A DNA stretch of 64,000 nt. It comes from an uncultured Paracoccaceae bacterium (lineage in GTDB: Bacteria; Pseudomonadota; Alphaproteobacteria; Rhodobacterales; Rhodobacteraceae). The notes beneath the pieces were generated by a model. The model was not told the DNA's origin and did no database searches. It saw only the letters and a list, made by a program, of their open reading frames with translations. The DNA lies in assembly GCA_947488175.1 (NCBI GenBank), contig CANKYO010000004.1, forward strand, positions 186,001 through 250,000. The letters run 5' to 3'. Positions 56,925-64,000 of the stretch are shown piece by piece (position 1 is the first letter of the stretch; each line of letters starts with the position of its first letter). The position numbers were made by a program, and so were the translations under genes.

Positions 56925-57653
56925 ATGACACCAAAAGACGTTGTCAGCGCATTCTGGGATGCTATGGCAACAAATGATTTTGCGGCAGCAAGTCTGTGGC
57001 TGGCTCCGGATTTCCAAGGATTCTGGCCGCAATCGAAAGAACAAATCAAAGGTCGAAATGACTTTGCCGCCATCAACACCGCCTACCCGGCGGCGGGGCG
57101 CTGGCAGTTTGATGTACAGGCCATCGTGGCCGAAGGTGACACCGTGGTCACTGACGTGGCGATCACTGATGGCGCCATCAACACCCGGGCGATCACGTTT
57201 CACACGGTAAAGGACGGATTGATCACCCATCAGCGCGAATACTGGCCAGACGATTATCCGGCCCCCGCGTGGCGCGCACAGTGGGTCACGGTGTCAGATT
57301 TGGTCATCAACCTTCGACAAAGTGTCCGACTGCACCCGCCTTCGCGCTTTCCGCGAGCAGATCAAACGCATACTCCGCCACCGACCGGAAACAGATCACC
57401 GCGAATGTATCCTCATCCCGCATCCAGAACGCCGCAGCCACCTGCCCCAGCCGCGTGCGCCGGAAATCACCCGGCCCGAACGTGCCGGGGTGCAGATCGA
57501 CCGGCGCCAGCTTGGCCATCACCTCGCGGGCGAATGCGCCTTCGACATGGATCAACGCGCGGGCATCCGATACTTTTTCCGCCAGATAGTGTTTGCTTTT
57601 CAGCGCCTTCTCGATCGCCGCCAGCGCATCGCCAACCTCTCCATAAGGCATAA
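56925..57653 (+). CDS. NTF2/SnoaL-like protein with C-terminal extension antisense to soxG
   Basis: The first about 125 residues (MTPKDVVSAFWDAMATNDFA, APDFQGFWPQSKEQI, VTDVAITDG, KDGLITHQREYWPDD) form a standard SnoaL-like small-molecule-binding domain, complete at about 57300. The frame then runs on for about 117 Pro/Arg-rich residues directly antisense to soxG up to 57653. Either the normal stop was lost, or a frameshift near 57290 hides it. Only the first half should be trusted as functional. Confidence 0.55.
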   Translation: MTPKDVVSAFWDAMATNDFAAASLWLAPDFQGFWPQSKEQIKGRNDFAAINTAYPAAGRWQFDVQAIVAEGDTVVTDVAITDGAINTRAITFHTVKDGLITHQREYWPDDYPAPAWRAQWVTVSDLVINLRQSVRLHPPSRFPRADQTHTPPPTGNRSPRMYPHPASRTPQPPAPAACAGNHPARTCRGADRPAPAWPSPRGRMRLRHGSTRGHPILFPPDSVCFSAPSRSPPAHRQPLHKA

Positions 57654-57879
57654 GCAACAGCACCTCGTCCGGTGACATCCAGCACAGGCCCTTCTCGCCA
57701 TCGACATTGGCCTTGCCTTGTTCAGGAAAGGCCACCCCGGTCAGGGATTTGCAGACCGACCGCGGCCCCCTATCCGACAGATCACCGCGCAGGGTGATCA
57801 TGCCACGCAACCCGGCCTCGCGGATGGTCACCTCTCCCGGGGCCAGTTTACCCTGCAATGCGCTGACAGCATCAGACAT
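57307..57879 (-). CDS. soxG: sarcosine oxidase gamma subunit
   Basis: 190 residues, ATG 57879 overlapping the soxA stop by eight bases. LAPGEVTIREAGLRGMITLRGDL, CWMSPDEVLLLMPYGEV, FAREVMAKLAPVDLHPGTFGPGDFRRTRLGQV fit SoxG, the small non-cofactor subunit related to GcvT-like folds. Last gene of soxBDAG. Confidence 0.88.
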   Translation of the reverse strand: MSDAVSALQGKLAPGEVTIREAGLRGMITLRGDLSDRGPRSVCKSLTGVAFPEQGKANVDGEKGLCWMSPDEVLLLMPYGEVGDALAAIEKALKSKHYLAEKVSDARALIHVEGAFAREVMAKLAPVDLHPGTFGPGDFRRTRLGQVAAAFWMRDEDTFAVICFRSVAEYAFDLLAESAKAGAVGHFVEG

Positions 57880-60800
57880 TCTGCTTCTCCCCGTCCTTGT
57901 CGTAAAACACCGGATCAATGATCTTGGCGGCGATGGTCGTGCCATCGACCTTGTTGAACTCAATCACCTCGCCCATGCGATCCGGGCCATTGCGGACCAG
58001 CCCCATGGCGATACCGCGGTCGAGGTTGGCTGAATAATAGGTCGAGGTCACGCGCCCTTGCGTGTTCTTCTGCCCGTTCTCATTGGTGCCATCGGCAATC
58101 GCATAGGCCCCGTCAGGCAGGACAGAGCCATCAACCGTCTCAAGCCCCACCAGTTTCCAGCGGTTCGGATCGGCCATATGGCTGCGTTCATGGGCGCGCT
58201 TGCCCAGATAATCCTCTTTCTTCTTCGACAGCGCCCATTGCAGGTTCAGATCCTGCGGGATCACGGTGCCATCGGTTTCATCACCGATCATGATGAAACC
58301 CTTCTCGGCGCGCAGGATATGCAGGCACTCGGTGCCATAAGGCATCACGCCGAACTCCTCGCCCGCTGCCATCAGCGCGTCCCAGAACGCCTGTCCCTGC
58401 CCGGCCGGCACGGCGATCTCATAGCTCAACTCGCCCGAGAACGAGATGCGGAAAACCCGTGCGTCGAAATCCCCGATCTTGCCCTCGGCCCACTGCATGA
58501 ACGGCAGCGCCTCGGCCGATACATCCATCCCGCCCAGCTTACGCAGAACCTTGCGGGCATTCGGCCCGACAACCGCGATCTGCGCGTATTGTTCTGTCAC
58601 ATTGGCGACGTAGACCTTCCAGTCCCACCATTCGCATTGCAGCCAGTCTTCCATATGGGCGTGGATACGCTCTGCCCCGCCGGTGGTGGTGTGGCAAAGC
58701 CAGGTATCCTCGGCCATGCGCACCACGACACCGTCATCCATCAGGAACCCGTTTTCGGAACACATCAGGCCATAGCGGCATTTGCCGACCGGCAGCGTGG
58801 ACATCATGTTGGTATACATCATGTCCAGGAACTTGCCTGCATCGGGGCCCTTGACGATCAGCTTGCCAAGGGTCGATGCATCCAGCAGGCCCAAGTTTTC
58901 GCGGGTATTCTTGACCTCACGATTGACCGCGTCATGCACGGTTTCGCCGGGACGAACATAGGCATAGGGCCTGCGCCACTGACCGACCGGTTCATTATCC
59001 GCCCCATTGGCATTGTGCCAATCCGACATCGGCGTCTTGCGCACCGGCTGAAACATCGGGCCACGCGCGGCACCTGCAATCGCGCCCATCGAAATCGGCG
59101 TATAGGGCGGGCGGAATGTCGTCGTGCCCACATCCGGAATATCAGCGTTCAGCGATTTGGACAGCACCGCCAGCCCGTTGATATTGCTCAGCTTCCCCTG
59201 ATCAGTCGCCATGCCCAGCGTGGTATAGCGCTTGGCATGTTCAACGCTCTCAAAACCCTCCTGCGCGGCCAGTTGAACGTCCGACACCTTCACATCGTTC
59301 TGAAAGTCCAGCCAGGCCTTCGCCCGCAGTGCCTGACCAGCCCCTTGCGGCATCAGCCAGACCGGCGAAATCGGCCCTTCTTCGACATCGTGACCCAGCG
59401 GGGCCTGTCCGCCCTTTTTCATATGACCTGCCGCCTTGGCCGCGGCCCGCCCGGCGGCCCAGCCATCACCCACAACCTCGGCCGTGAACAGATGCCCGTT
59501 GGCAATACCGGCAGTCGCAACAAAGGGTTGGCCCTTGTCACCGGTCGGCGCGCGTTCGGGATCAGGGCGGAACATCACTTGATCTGCGTCCCAGATCAGC
59601 TTGCCACCGCAATGGGACCACAAATGCACCACCGGCGACCAGCCACCGGACATCGCGACGCAATCGCACGCAATCTCTTCCAGCACAGCACCTTCACCGG
59701 CCTGCGTACAGATGCCGACACCGGTCACGCGCTTGCCACCCTTGACCGACGCAATACCCTTGCCCAATTCCACACGAATACCCAATTCACGGGCCTGATC
59801 GATCAGCGGGCCGGCTGCCTGCGCGCGGGCATCAACGATAGCGGGCACATCAAGCCCCGCCTGTTTGAGTATGATCGCCGTGCGATAGGCATCATCATTG
59901 TTGGTGACAACCACGGTCCGGTCACCAATCGACACCCCGTAATTCACCACATAATCGCGCACGGCCGAGGCCAGAAGAACACCGGGAATATCGTTACCGG
60001 CAAAGGACAACGGACGCTCAATCGCCCCGGTCGCCGTCACGATCTGTTTCGCCCGGATGCGCCACAAACGATGACGCGGGCCATCGATTTCGGGGGCATG
60101 GTCGGTCAGTCGTTCATAGGCCAGCGCATAGCCATGGTCATACACCCCCGCCCCCATGCAACGGGTGCGGATCGCAACGTTATCCATCTTTTCAAGAGCT
60201 TGCACGGTGGATTTTATCCATTCCGCCGCAGGCTGGCCATCAATCTCGGGGCTGTCCACAGCGGCCCGGCCACCCCAATGGGCGGTCTGTTCAACCAACA
60301 AAACGCGGGCACCGCGTTCGCCTGCCGCCTGCGCTGCGGCAAGCCCGGCGATACCACCGCCCACCACCAGAACATCAACATGCACGTTGAAATGCTCATA
60401 GGTATCCGCATCTCGGTCCTTGGGCGCCTTGCCCAGCCCGGCAGACTGGCGAATGAACGGCTCGTAGACATGTTTCCAGAACGGGCGCGGATACATGAAC
60501 ATCTTGTAATAGAACCCCGCCGGCAGGAACCGGGACAGGGCCGCATTGATCGCGCCCACATCGAATTCCAGACTGGGCCAATGGTTTTGCGACGTGGCAC
60601 TCAGCCCCTCGAACAGTTCAGTCGTCGTGATGCGCTGGTTCGGCTCGAACGTGCCGCCCTTGCCCATGTTGATCAGACCGTTGGGTTCTTCGGCCCAGCT
60701 GGCGACAACTCCGCGAGGGCGATGATACTTGAACGACCGGCCAACCAGCATCTGGTCATTGGCCAGCAAGGCCGAAGCGAGCGTATCGCCTTCGAACCCC

Positions 60801-60883
60801 TGTAGGTGCTTGCCGTTAAACGTAAACGATACGGCCTTGTTTTTGTTCACCAAACGGCCCTGATCTGCCAGACGGGTACTCAT
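57872..60883 (-). CDS. soxA: sarcosine oxidase alpha subunit
   Basis: 1003 residues, ATG 60883 after GGGGAAT. N-terminal 2Fe-2S-like ferredoxin fold (SFTFNGKHLQGFEGDTLASALLAN), an NAD-binding Rossmann domain VLVVGGGIAGLAAAQAAGERGARVL, a second dinucleotide fold (SIGDRTVVVTNNDDAY), and a C-terminal aminomethyltransferase-like THF domain (NVTEQYAQIAVVGPNARKVL, GYLGKRAHERS-like block). The heterotetramer converts sarcosine to glycine with 5,10-methylene-THF or formaldehyde and H2O2. Confidence 0.95.
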   Translation of the reverse strand: MSTRLADQGRLVNKNKAVSFTFNGKHLQGFEGDTLASALLANDQMLVGRSFKYHRPRGVVASWAEEPNGLINMGKGGTFEPNQRITTTELFEGLSATSQNHWPSLEFDVGAINAALSRFLPAGFYYKMFMYPRPFWKHVYEPFIRQSAGLGKAPKDRDADTYEHFNVHVDVLVVGGGIAGLAAAQAAGERGARVLLVEQTAHWGGRAAVDSPEIDGQPAAEWIKSTVQALEKMDNVAIRTRCMGAGVYDHGYALAYERLTDHAPEIDGPRHRLWRIRAKQIVTATGAIERPLSFAGNDIPGVLLASAVRDYVVNYGVSIGDRTVVVTNNDDAYRTAIILKQAGLDVPAIVDARAQAAGPLIDQARELGIRVELGKGIASVKGGKRVTGVGICTQAGEGAVLEEIACDCVAMSGGWSPVVHLWSHCGGKLIWDADQVMFRPDPERAPTGDKGQPFVATAGIANGHLFTAEVVGDGWAAGRAAAKAAGHMKKGGQAPLGHDVEEGPISPVWLMPQGAGQALRAKAWLDFQNDVKVSDVQLAAQEGFESVEHAKRYTTLGMATDQGKLSNINGLAVLSKSLNADIPDVGTTTFRPPYTPISMGAIAGAARGPMFQPVRKTPMSDWHNANGADNEPVGQWRRPYAYVRPGETVHDAVNREVKNTRENLGLLDASTLGKLIVKGPDAGKFLDMMYTNMMSTLPVGKCRYGLMCSENGFLMDDGVVVRMAEDTWLCHTTTGGAERIHAHMEDWLQCEWWDWKVYVANVTEQYAQIAVVGPNARKVLRKLGGMDVSAEALPFMQWAEGKIGDFDARVFRISFSGELSYEIAVPAGQGQAFWDALMAAGEEFGVMPYGTECLHILRAEKGFIMIGDETDGTVIPQDLNLQWALSKKKEDYLGKRAHERSHMADPNRWKLVGLETVDGSVLPDGAYAIADGTNENGQKNTQGRVTSTYYSANLDRGIAMGLVRNGPDRMGEVIEFNKVDGTTIAAKIIDPVFYDKDGEKQNV

Positions 60884-61209
60884 GAATAATTCCCCCAGGT
60901 CCAACCGGGTCGCTTGGCGCTGATGGCATCCTTGATATCCTGCGGCGGTTCGGTGGTCTGTGCGCTGTAGGTGCCGAACACCTCAAGCGTACTGGTACAC
61001 CGCGCCGCCAGAAACCACTTGCCGCAACCATAAACATGCCGCCAGCGTTCGAAATGCACACCCTTGGGGTTTTCACGCATGAACAGATAATCCTCGAACT
61101 GCGCGTCTGATGAACCGGGGCCTTGGCGCTTCAGATGCGCCTCGCCTCCGGCATGCAGATCGGTTTCATCCGCGTCGACGCCGCAATAGGGACAATGCAG
61201 GATCAGCAT
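60880..61209 (-). CDS. soxD: sarcosine oxidase delta subunit
   Basis: 109 residues. Zinc-binding small subunit: MLILHCPYCGVDADETDLH (two Cys) and ERWRHVYGCGKWFLAARC (His, Cys) supply the ligands. ATGA overlap with soxA. Confidence 0.93.
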   Translation of the reverse strand: MLILHCPYCGVDADETDLHAGGEAHLKRQGPGSSDAQFEDYLFMRENPKGVHFERWRHVYGCGKWFLAARCTSTLEVFGTYSAQTTEPPQDIKDAISAKRPGWTWGNYS

Positions 61210-61250
61210 GGGCAGGCCTTTATTCTAGAGATATTGCCAACACCCATGAC

Positions 61251-61284
61251 AAAGGCGGACGCATTGCTGCGCCCGCCTTCTGAG
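61251..61284 (-). terminator. hairpin between the small membrane gene and soxD
   Basis: Leftward, AAGGCGGGCGCAG and GCGTCCGCCTT form a hairpin followed by TGTCATG. It may partly terminate transcription inside the sox cluster, so soxDAG might need its own promoter or read-through. Confidence 0.5.
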
Positions 61285-61302
61285 TGGCCAAAGTGAGTGG
61301 CT

Positions 61303-61515
61303 TTATTCTGTGCCGGGAACGGCAGGTGCAACCGGTGCAGTTTCTTCAAGCACAGGTGCTGTCTCAGTTGCGCCAACGGCAGCCGGATCGGTTGTCGTTT
61401 CGACCGAACCGCCCGCAAACAGCGCATATAGCAGGACCAGCACGACAATGACTGCGGCAACGATGAAACCGATGCCGCCTGTGCTGCTGGTCTTCGATTG
61501 TGTGTAGTCAACCAT
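61303..61515 (-). CDS. small single-pass membrane protein within the sox operon
   Basis: 70 residues, ATG 61515 after TGGAGGA. Short Ser/Thr start, one membrane helix (GGIGFIVAAVIVVLVLLYALFAGG), then a Pro/Ala/Glu/Thr-rich periplasmic tail (VLEETAPVAPAVPGTE). Not a known sarcosine oxidase subunit. It interrupts the usual soxB-soxD junction and has its own hairpin after it. Unknown function. Confidence 0.65.
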   Translation of the reverse strand: MVDYTQSKTSSTGGIGFIVAAVIVVLVLLYALFAGGSVETTTDPAAVGATETAPVLEETAPVAPAVPGTE

Positions 61516-61682
61516 GGTGGATCCTCCATTTCTGGTGATCCCATAAAGACACATATGCCAAAAATAGAAACATGGGCGGAATTCCCCCGTTCATTTCGGC
61601 CATTCATGGCCAAATCCGCCGATTGCCATGGGCTAACCTTTGCCGGGGTCGATTTCACAAAATGCATTGTTATTTTGGGGCC

Positions 61683-61841
61683 ATGGAACTGTTGTTGATC
61701 ATCGCAGGGGGTATCCTGTCGACCGCCATCATCTTTATGATGATCGAATGGGCACGTGGTGATGTTATGAGTGACGATGAATTCGATCACTTTGACCATC
61801 CCCGCTATGACGATCCCATGGGTCGGGACGCCAAGGACTGA
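61683..61841 (+). CDS. possible small membrane protein opposite the sox operon
   Basis: 52 residues: MELLLIIAGGILSTAIIFMMIEW followed by a charged MSDDEFDHFDHPRYDDP tail. The frame lies in the soxB/small-gene gap on the opposite strand, so it does not overlap another coding region. The ribosome site (GGGGCC) is weak. The hydrophobic-then-charged layout is protein-like. Confidence 0.45.
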   Translation: MELLLIIAGGILSTAIIFMMIEWARGDVMSDDEFDHFDHPRYDDPMGRDAKD

Positions 61842-61897
61842 GGTCCAGTCAGGCCGCCAAGGCGCCAAACCAGAAATCTCTGACGATTGGGGTACCA

Positions 61898-63142
61898 TCA
61901 ATGTGCCACCCCGGCAGCGACGCTTTCGTCGATGAATTTGCCCTCGCGGAAGCGGAACATGCTGAACTCATCCGTCAGCGGCGACTGGCCTTTCGCCATC
62001 AGTTCGGCCATCGCCCAGCCTGATCCGGGGATCGCCTTGAACCCGCCGGTACCCCAACCGCAATTCACGAACACACCCTCAACCGGAGTTTTTGACAGGA
62101 TCGGTGACCGGTCGCCGGTCACATCCACGATCCCACCCCATTGCCGCAGCATCTTGAGCCGGGAAATCATCGGGAACGTCTCGACCAGGGCGCGCACGGT
62201 TTCCTCGATATGATGAAACGACCCGCGCTGGGTATAGTTGTTATAGCCGTCCGTGCCGCCACCGATCACCATCTCGCCCTTGTCGGATTGGGACATGTAG
62301 CCATGTACGGTGTTGGCCATCACCACAACATCCATGCAAGGCTTGATCGGCTCTGACACCAACGCCTGCAAGGCCACGCTTTCGATCGGCAACCGGAAAC
62401 CGGCCATCTTGGCCAGAACCCCGGAATGGCCCGCAACCACCATACCCAGCTTGTCGCAATCAATCGGCCCTTTGGAGGTGTCCACGCCCACGACCTTGCC
62501 ACCCTCCTGCCGGACGGCAGTCACCTCGCATTGCTGGATCACATCCATGCCCATATCAGAACAGGCACGGGCATAACCCCAAGCCACCGCATCATGGCGG
62601 GCGGTCCCGCCTCGTTCCTGCCAAAGCCCGCCAAGGACTGGATATCGCGGCCCGTCGATATTCATGATCGGGCACAGCTCCTTGACGCGATCCGGGCCGA
62701 TCCATTCGGTCTTGACCCCTTGCAACGCGTTCGCCTGCGCGGTGCGCTGGTAGCCGCGCACCTCGTGCTGGGTCTGGGCCAGCATGATCACCCCGCGCGG
62801 ACTGAACATGATGTTATAATTCAGGTCCTGACTGAGTGTTTCATACAGGCTACGGGACTTCTCATAAATCGCCGCCGACGGGTCCTGCAGATAGTTGGAG
62901 CGGATGATGGTCGTGTTCCGGCCGGTATTCCCTCCGCCCAGCCAACCCTTTTCAAGGATCGCCACATTGGTGATCCCGAAATTCTTGCCGAGATAATAGG
63001 CCGTCGCCAACCCATGCCCGCCAGCGCCGACGATGATCACATCGTATTTCTTCTTCGGTTCGCGCTTGGCCCAGGCCCGTTCCCACCCGGTGTGGTGGCG
63101 CAGCGCCTCGCGGGCGATGGCAAAGGCGGAATAACGTTTCAT
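61898..63142 (-). CDS. soxB: sarcosine oxidase beta subunit
   Basis: 414 residues, ATG 63142 after AGGGAT. FAD-binding start YDVIIVGAGGHGLATAYYLGKN, GRNTTIIRSNYL, and the C-terminal NCGWGTGGFKAIPGSGWAMAEL. Carries FAD and covalent FMN and holds the sarcosine site. First gene of the soxB-(small)-soxD-soxA-soxG run, 194 bp after the divergent ccmI. Confidence 0.95.
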   Translation of the reverse strand: MKRYSAFAIAREALRHHTGWERAWAKREPKKKYDVIIVGAGGHGLATAYYLGKNFGITNVAILEKGWLGGGNTGRNTTIIRSNYLQDPSAAIYEKSRSLYETLSQDLNYNIMFSPRGVIMLAQTQHEVRGYQRTAQANALQGVKTEWIGPDRVKELCPIMNIDGPRYPVLGGLWQERGGTARHDAVAWGYARACSDMGMDVIQQCEVTAVRQEGGKVVGVDTSKGPIDCDKLGMVVAGHSGVLAKMAGFRLPIESVALQALVSEPIKPCMDVVVMANTVHGYMSQSDKGEMVIGGGTDGYNNYTQRGSFHHIEETVRALVETFPMISRLKMLRQWGGIVDVTGDRSPILSKTPVEGVFVNCGWGTGGFKAIPGSGWAMAELMAKGQSPLTDEFSMFRFREGKFIDESVAAGVAH

Positions 63143-63336
63143 GCGCGAATCCCTGAATGGTCTGGCCGGCTGCCCTGTTTTTGAACCCATAGGCCGGGAA
63201 CGTGGATACTGCCAGCGGCGTCTGCCCCTCGTTTTACGACATGGACTAGCGGGATGAAAACGCTATTGCGTCGCAGGGGGTTTTCACACCACCCCCGCAT
63301 GGTTATGTCACTTTGACGCTTCACTTCGGGACCCTC

Positions 63337-64000
63337 ATGATTTTCTGGCTTGTCTGTGCTGTTCTGACCCTTGGGGTTGCCGCGATTGTGGTCGGCCCCC
63401 TGTTGCGGCAGACAAAGCTGTCTGAGGATAATCCCGATATCGCCATCTATCGCGCCCAGTTGGACGAGATTGATCGCGACGTCGCTCGCGATCTGCTTGC
63501 CCCTGACGAGGCTGAACGCGCTCGCACCGAAGTGGCCCGCCGGTTGCTGGCCGCCAACAAGGCGGCAGTGGCCCCTGCCGGCAAGGCCCGCCCTGCCCGT
63601 GCGCTTTCCCTGATTTTGGCCGTGATCGTCGCAGGCCTGAGCTTTGGGATTTACTTGCAACTGGGCGTCCCCGGTTACGGCGATCTGCCCTTGCAGGCCC
63701 GGCTGGAGGCAAGTGCAGAAATGCGAGCTAACCGCCCCGCGCAGGCCGCGTTAGAGGCTGCCGCCCCGGCCCCGCCCCCGGTGGACGCGCCAGAGGATTA
63801 TCTGACTGCAATCGAACAACTTCGCGTTATTGCCCCAACCCGCCCCGATGACCTGCAAGCCTGGGAGTTGCTGGCGTTTCACGAGGCGGAATTGCGCAAC
63901 TACGCGGACGCGGCAGTCGCACAGCGCAGGGTGATTGAGTTGAAAGGCGCGGATGCCACAATGGATGACAGCCGCCGTTTGCTGGACCTGATGGTTGTCG
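63337..64000 (+). CDS. ccmI: cytochrome c biogenesis protein CcmI, N-terminal part (3' end outside window)
   Basis: 221 codons are present, running off the right edge. MIFWLVCAVLTLGVAAIVVGPLLRQ, IYRAQLDEIDRDVARDLLAPDEAERARTEVARRLL and the second membrane helix ALSLILAVIVAGLSFGIYLQLG, then GVPGYGDLPLQARL and TPR-like repeats (LQAWELLAFHEAELRNYADAA) are the CcmI pattern. Chaperones apocytochrome c to the haem ligase. Lies about 31 kb from ccmABCDG, a usual separation in this order. ATG at 63337 has no strong ribosome site. Confidence 0.88.
   Translation, partial: MIFWLVCAVLTLGVAAIVVGPLLRQTKLSEDNPDIAIYRAQLDEIDRDVARDLLAPDEAERARTEVARRLLAANKAAVAPAGKARPARALSLILAVIVAGLSFGIYLQLGVPGYGDLPLQARLEASAEMRANRPAQAALEAAAPAPPPVDAPEDYLTAIEQLRVIAPTRPDDLQAWELLAFHEAELRNYADAAVAQRRVIELKGADATMDDSRRLLDLMVV

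Noticed and set aside
58058..60805. 915-codon open frame on the plus strand
   Set aside because: It is the antisense shadow of soxA; composition is His/Arg/Gln-rich with no family match.
57307..63142. sox gene names suggesting sulfur oxidation
   Set aside because: The proteins are the sarcosine oxidase alpha, beta, gamma and delta subunits (FAD fold, THF domain, zinc motif), not thiosulfate-oxidising SoxABXYZ.
63277..63298. AGGGGG...CCCCC hairpin between soxB and ccmI
   Set aside because: Short GC arms without a T tract or a known operator pattern; likely chance in a GC-rich gap.

Overview
This window looks like a chromosomal segment of a GC-rich marine alphaproteobacterium of the Rhodobacterales (Roseobacter group; a Yoonia/Loktanella-like genus is possible, but I cannot fix it from sequence alone). 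The grounds are a DMSP lyase DddP carrying all six metal ligands at the expected positions, a methanethiol oxidase (SBP56 family), a LuxI/LuxR quorum-sensing locus, a heterotetrameric sarcosine oxidase operon, and small families typical of the group (a stand-alone Hint domain protein, DUF6314, a host attachment protein). I see no rRNA, CRISPR array, transposase or prophage. Most of the window is dense housekeeping sequence with many 1-26 bp overlaps. There is one tRNA, and both edges cut genes (cpdB on the left, ccmI on the right).

Layout. 1-5 kb: the end of a periplasmic cyclic-nucleotide phosphodiesterase, mtoX with a membrane partner, then two secreted proteins of unknown function, the second behind a promoter flanked by two palindromic operator-like sites. 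5-11 kb: trigger factor behind tRNA-Leu, a Hint protein, a mosaic nnrD carrying an in-frame palindromic repeat, and glnB-glnA. 11-19 kb: a lipoprotein, an unrecognised 319-residue membrane protein, dddP, a phosphatase-fold protein, an alpha/beta hydrolase-OsmC fusion, DUF1328, bioY, DUF6314 and purB. 19-24.5 kb: luxI, luxR, a divergent LuxR-like protein with no DNA-binding domain, a stand-alone fliG, and a three-subunit cobalt-type nitrile/thiocyanate hydrolase followed by a lipid A acyltransferase. 24.5-35.5 kb: DUF1223, aconitase, a composition-atypical small gene, then one long leftward run yajC-secD-secF-Mth938-ccmABCD-ccmG with a second ccmG-like gene. 35.5-44 kb: an SDR protein lacking its catalytic residues, serS, DUF2235, a TspO-like membrane protein and der-bamB-yfgM. 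44-54 kb: RND and MFS efflux systems, ExoD, an Atm1-type ABC exporter, a LysM protein and a LOG-family enzyme. 54-64 kb: a PLP dehydratase, host attachment protein, sodB, an NTF2-like protein, soxBDAG with an extra small membrane gene inside it, and the start of ccmI.

How it fits together: several genes serve turnover of marine osmolytes and one-carbon or sulfur intermediates. DddP cleaves DMSP to DMS and acrylate. MtoX oxidises methanethiol, the product of the alternative DMSP demethylation route. Sarcosine oxidase finishes glycine betaine demethylation. MtoX and sarcosine oxidase both give formaldehyde-level carbon and H2O2, beside a superoxide dismutase. The most unusual sequence signals are two 44-bp arrays of four GTCGG-headed 11-bp units with shared but permuted spacers, the truncated LuxR next to luxI/luxR, the palindrome pair around a promoter, and the palindromic element inside nnrD.
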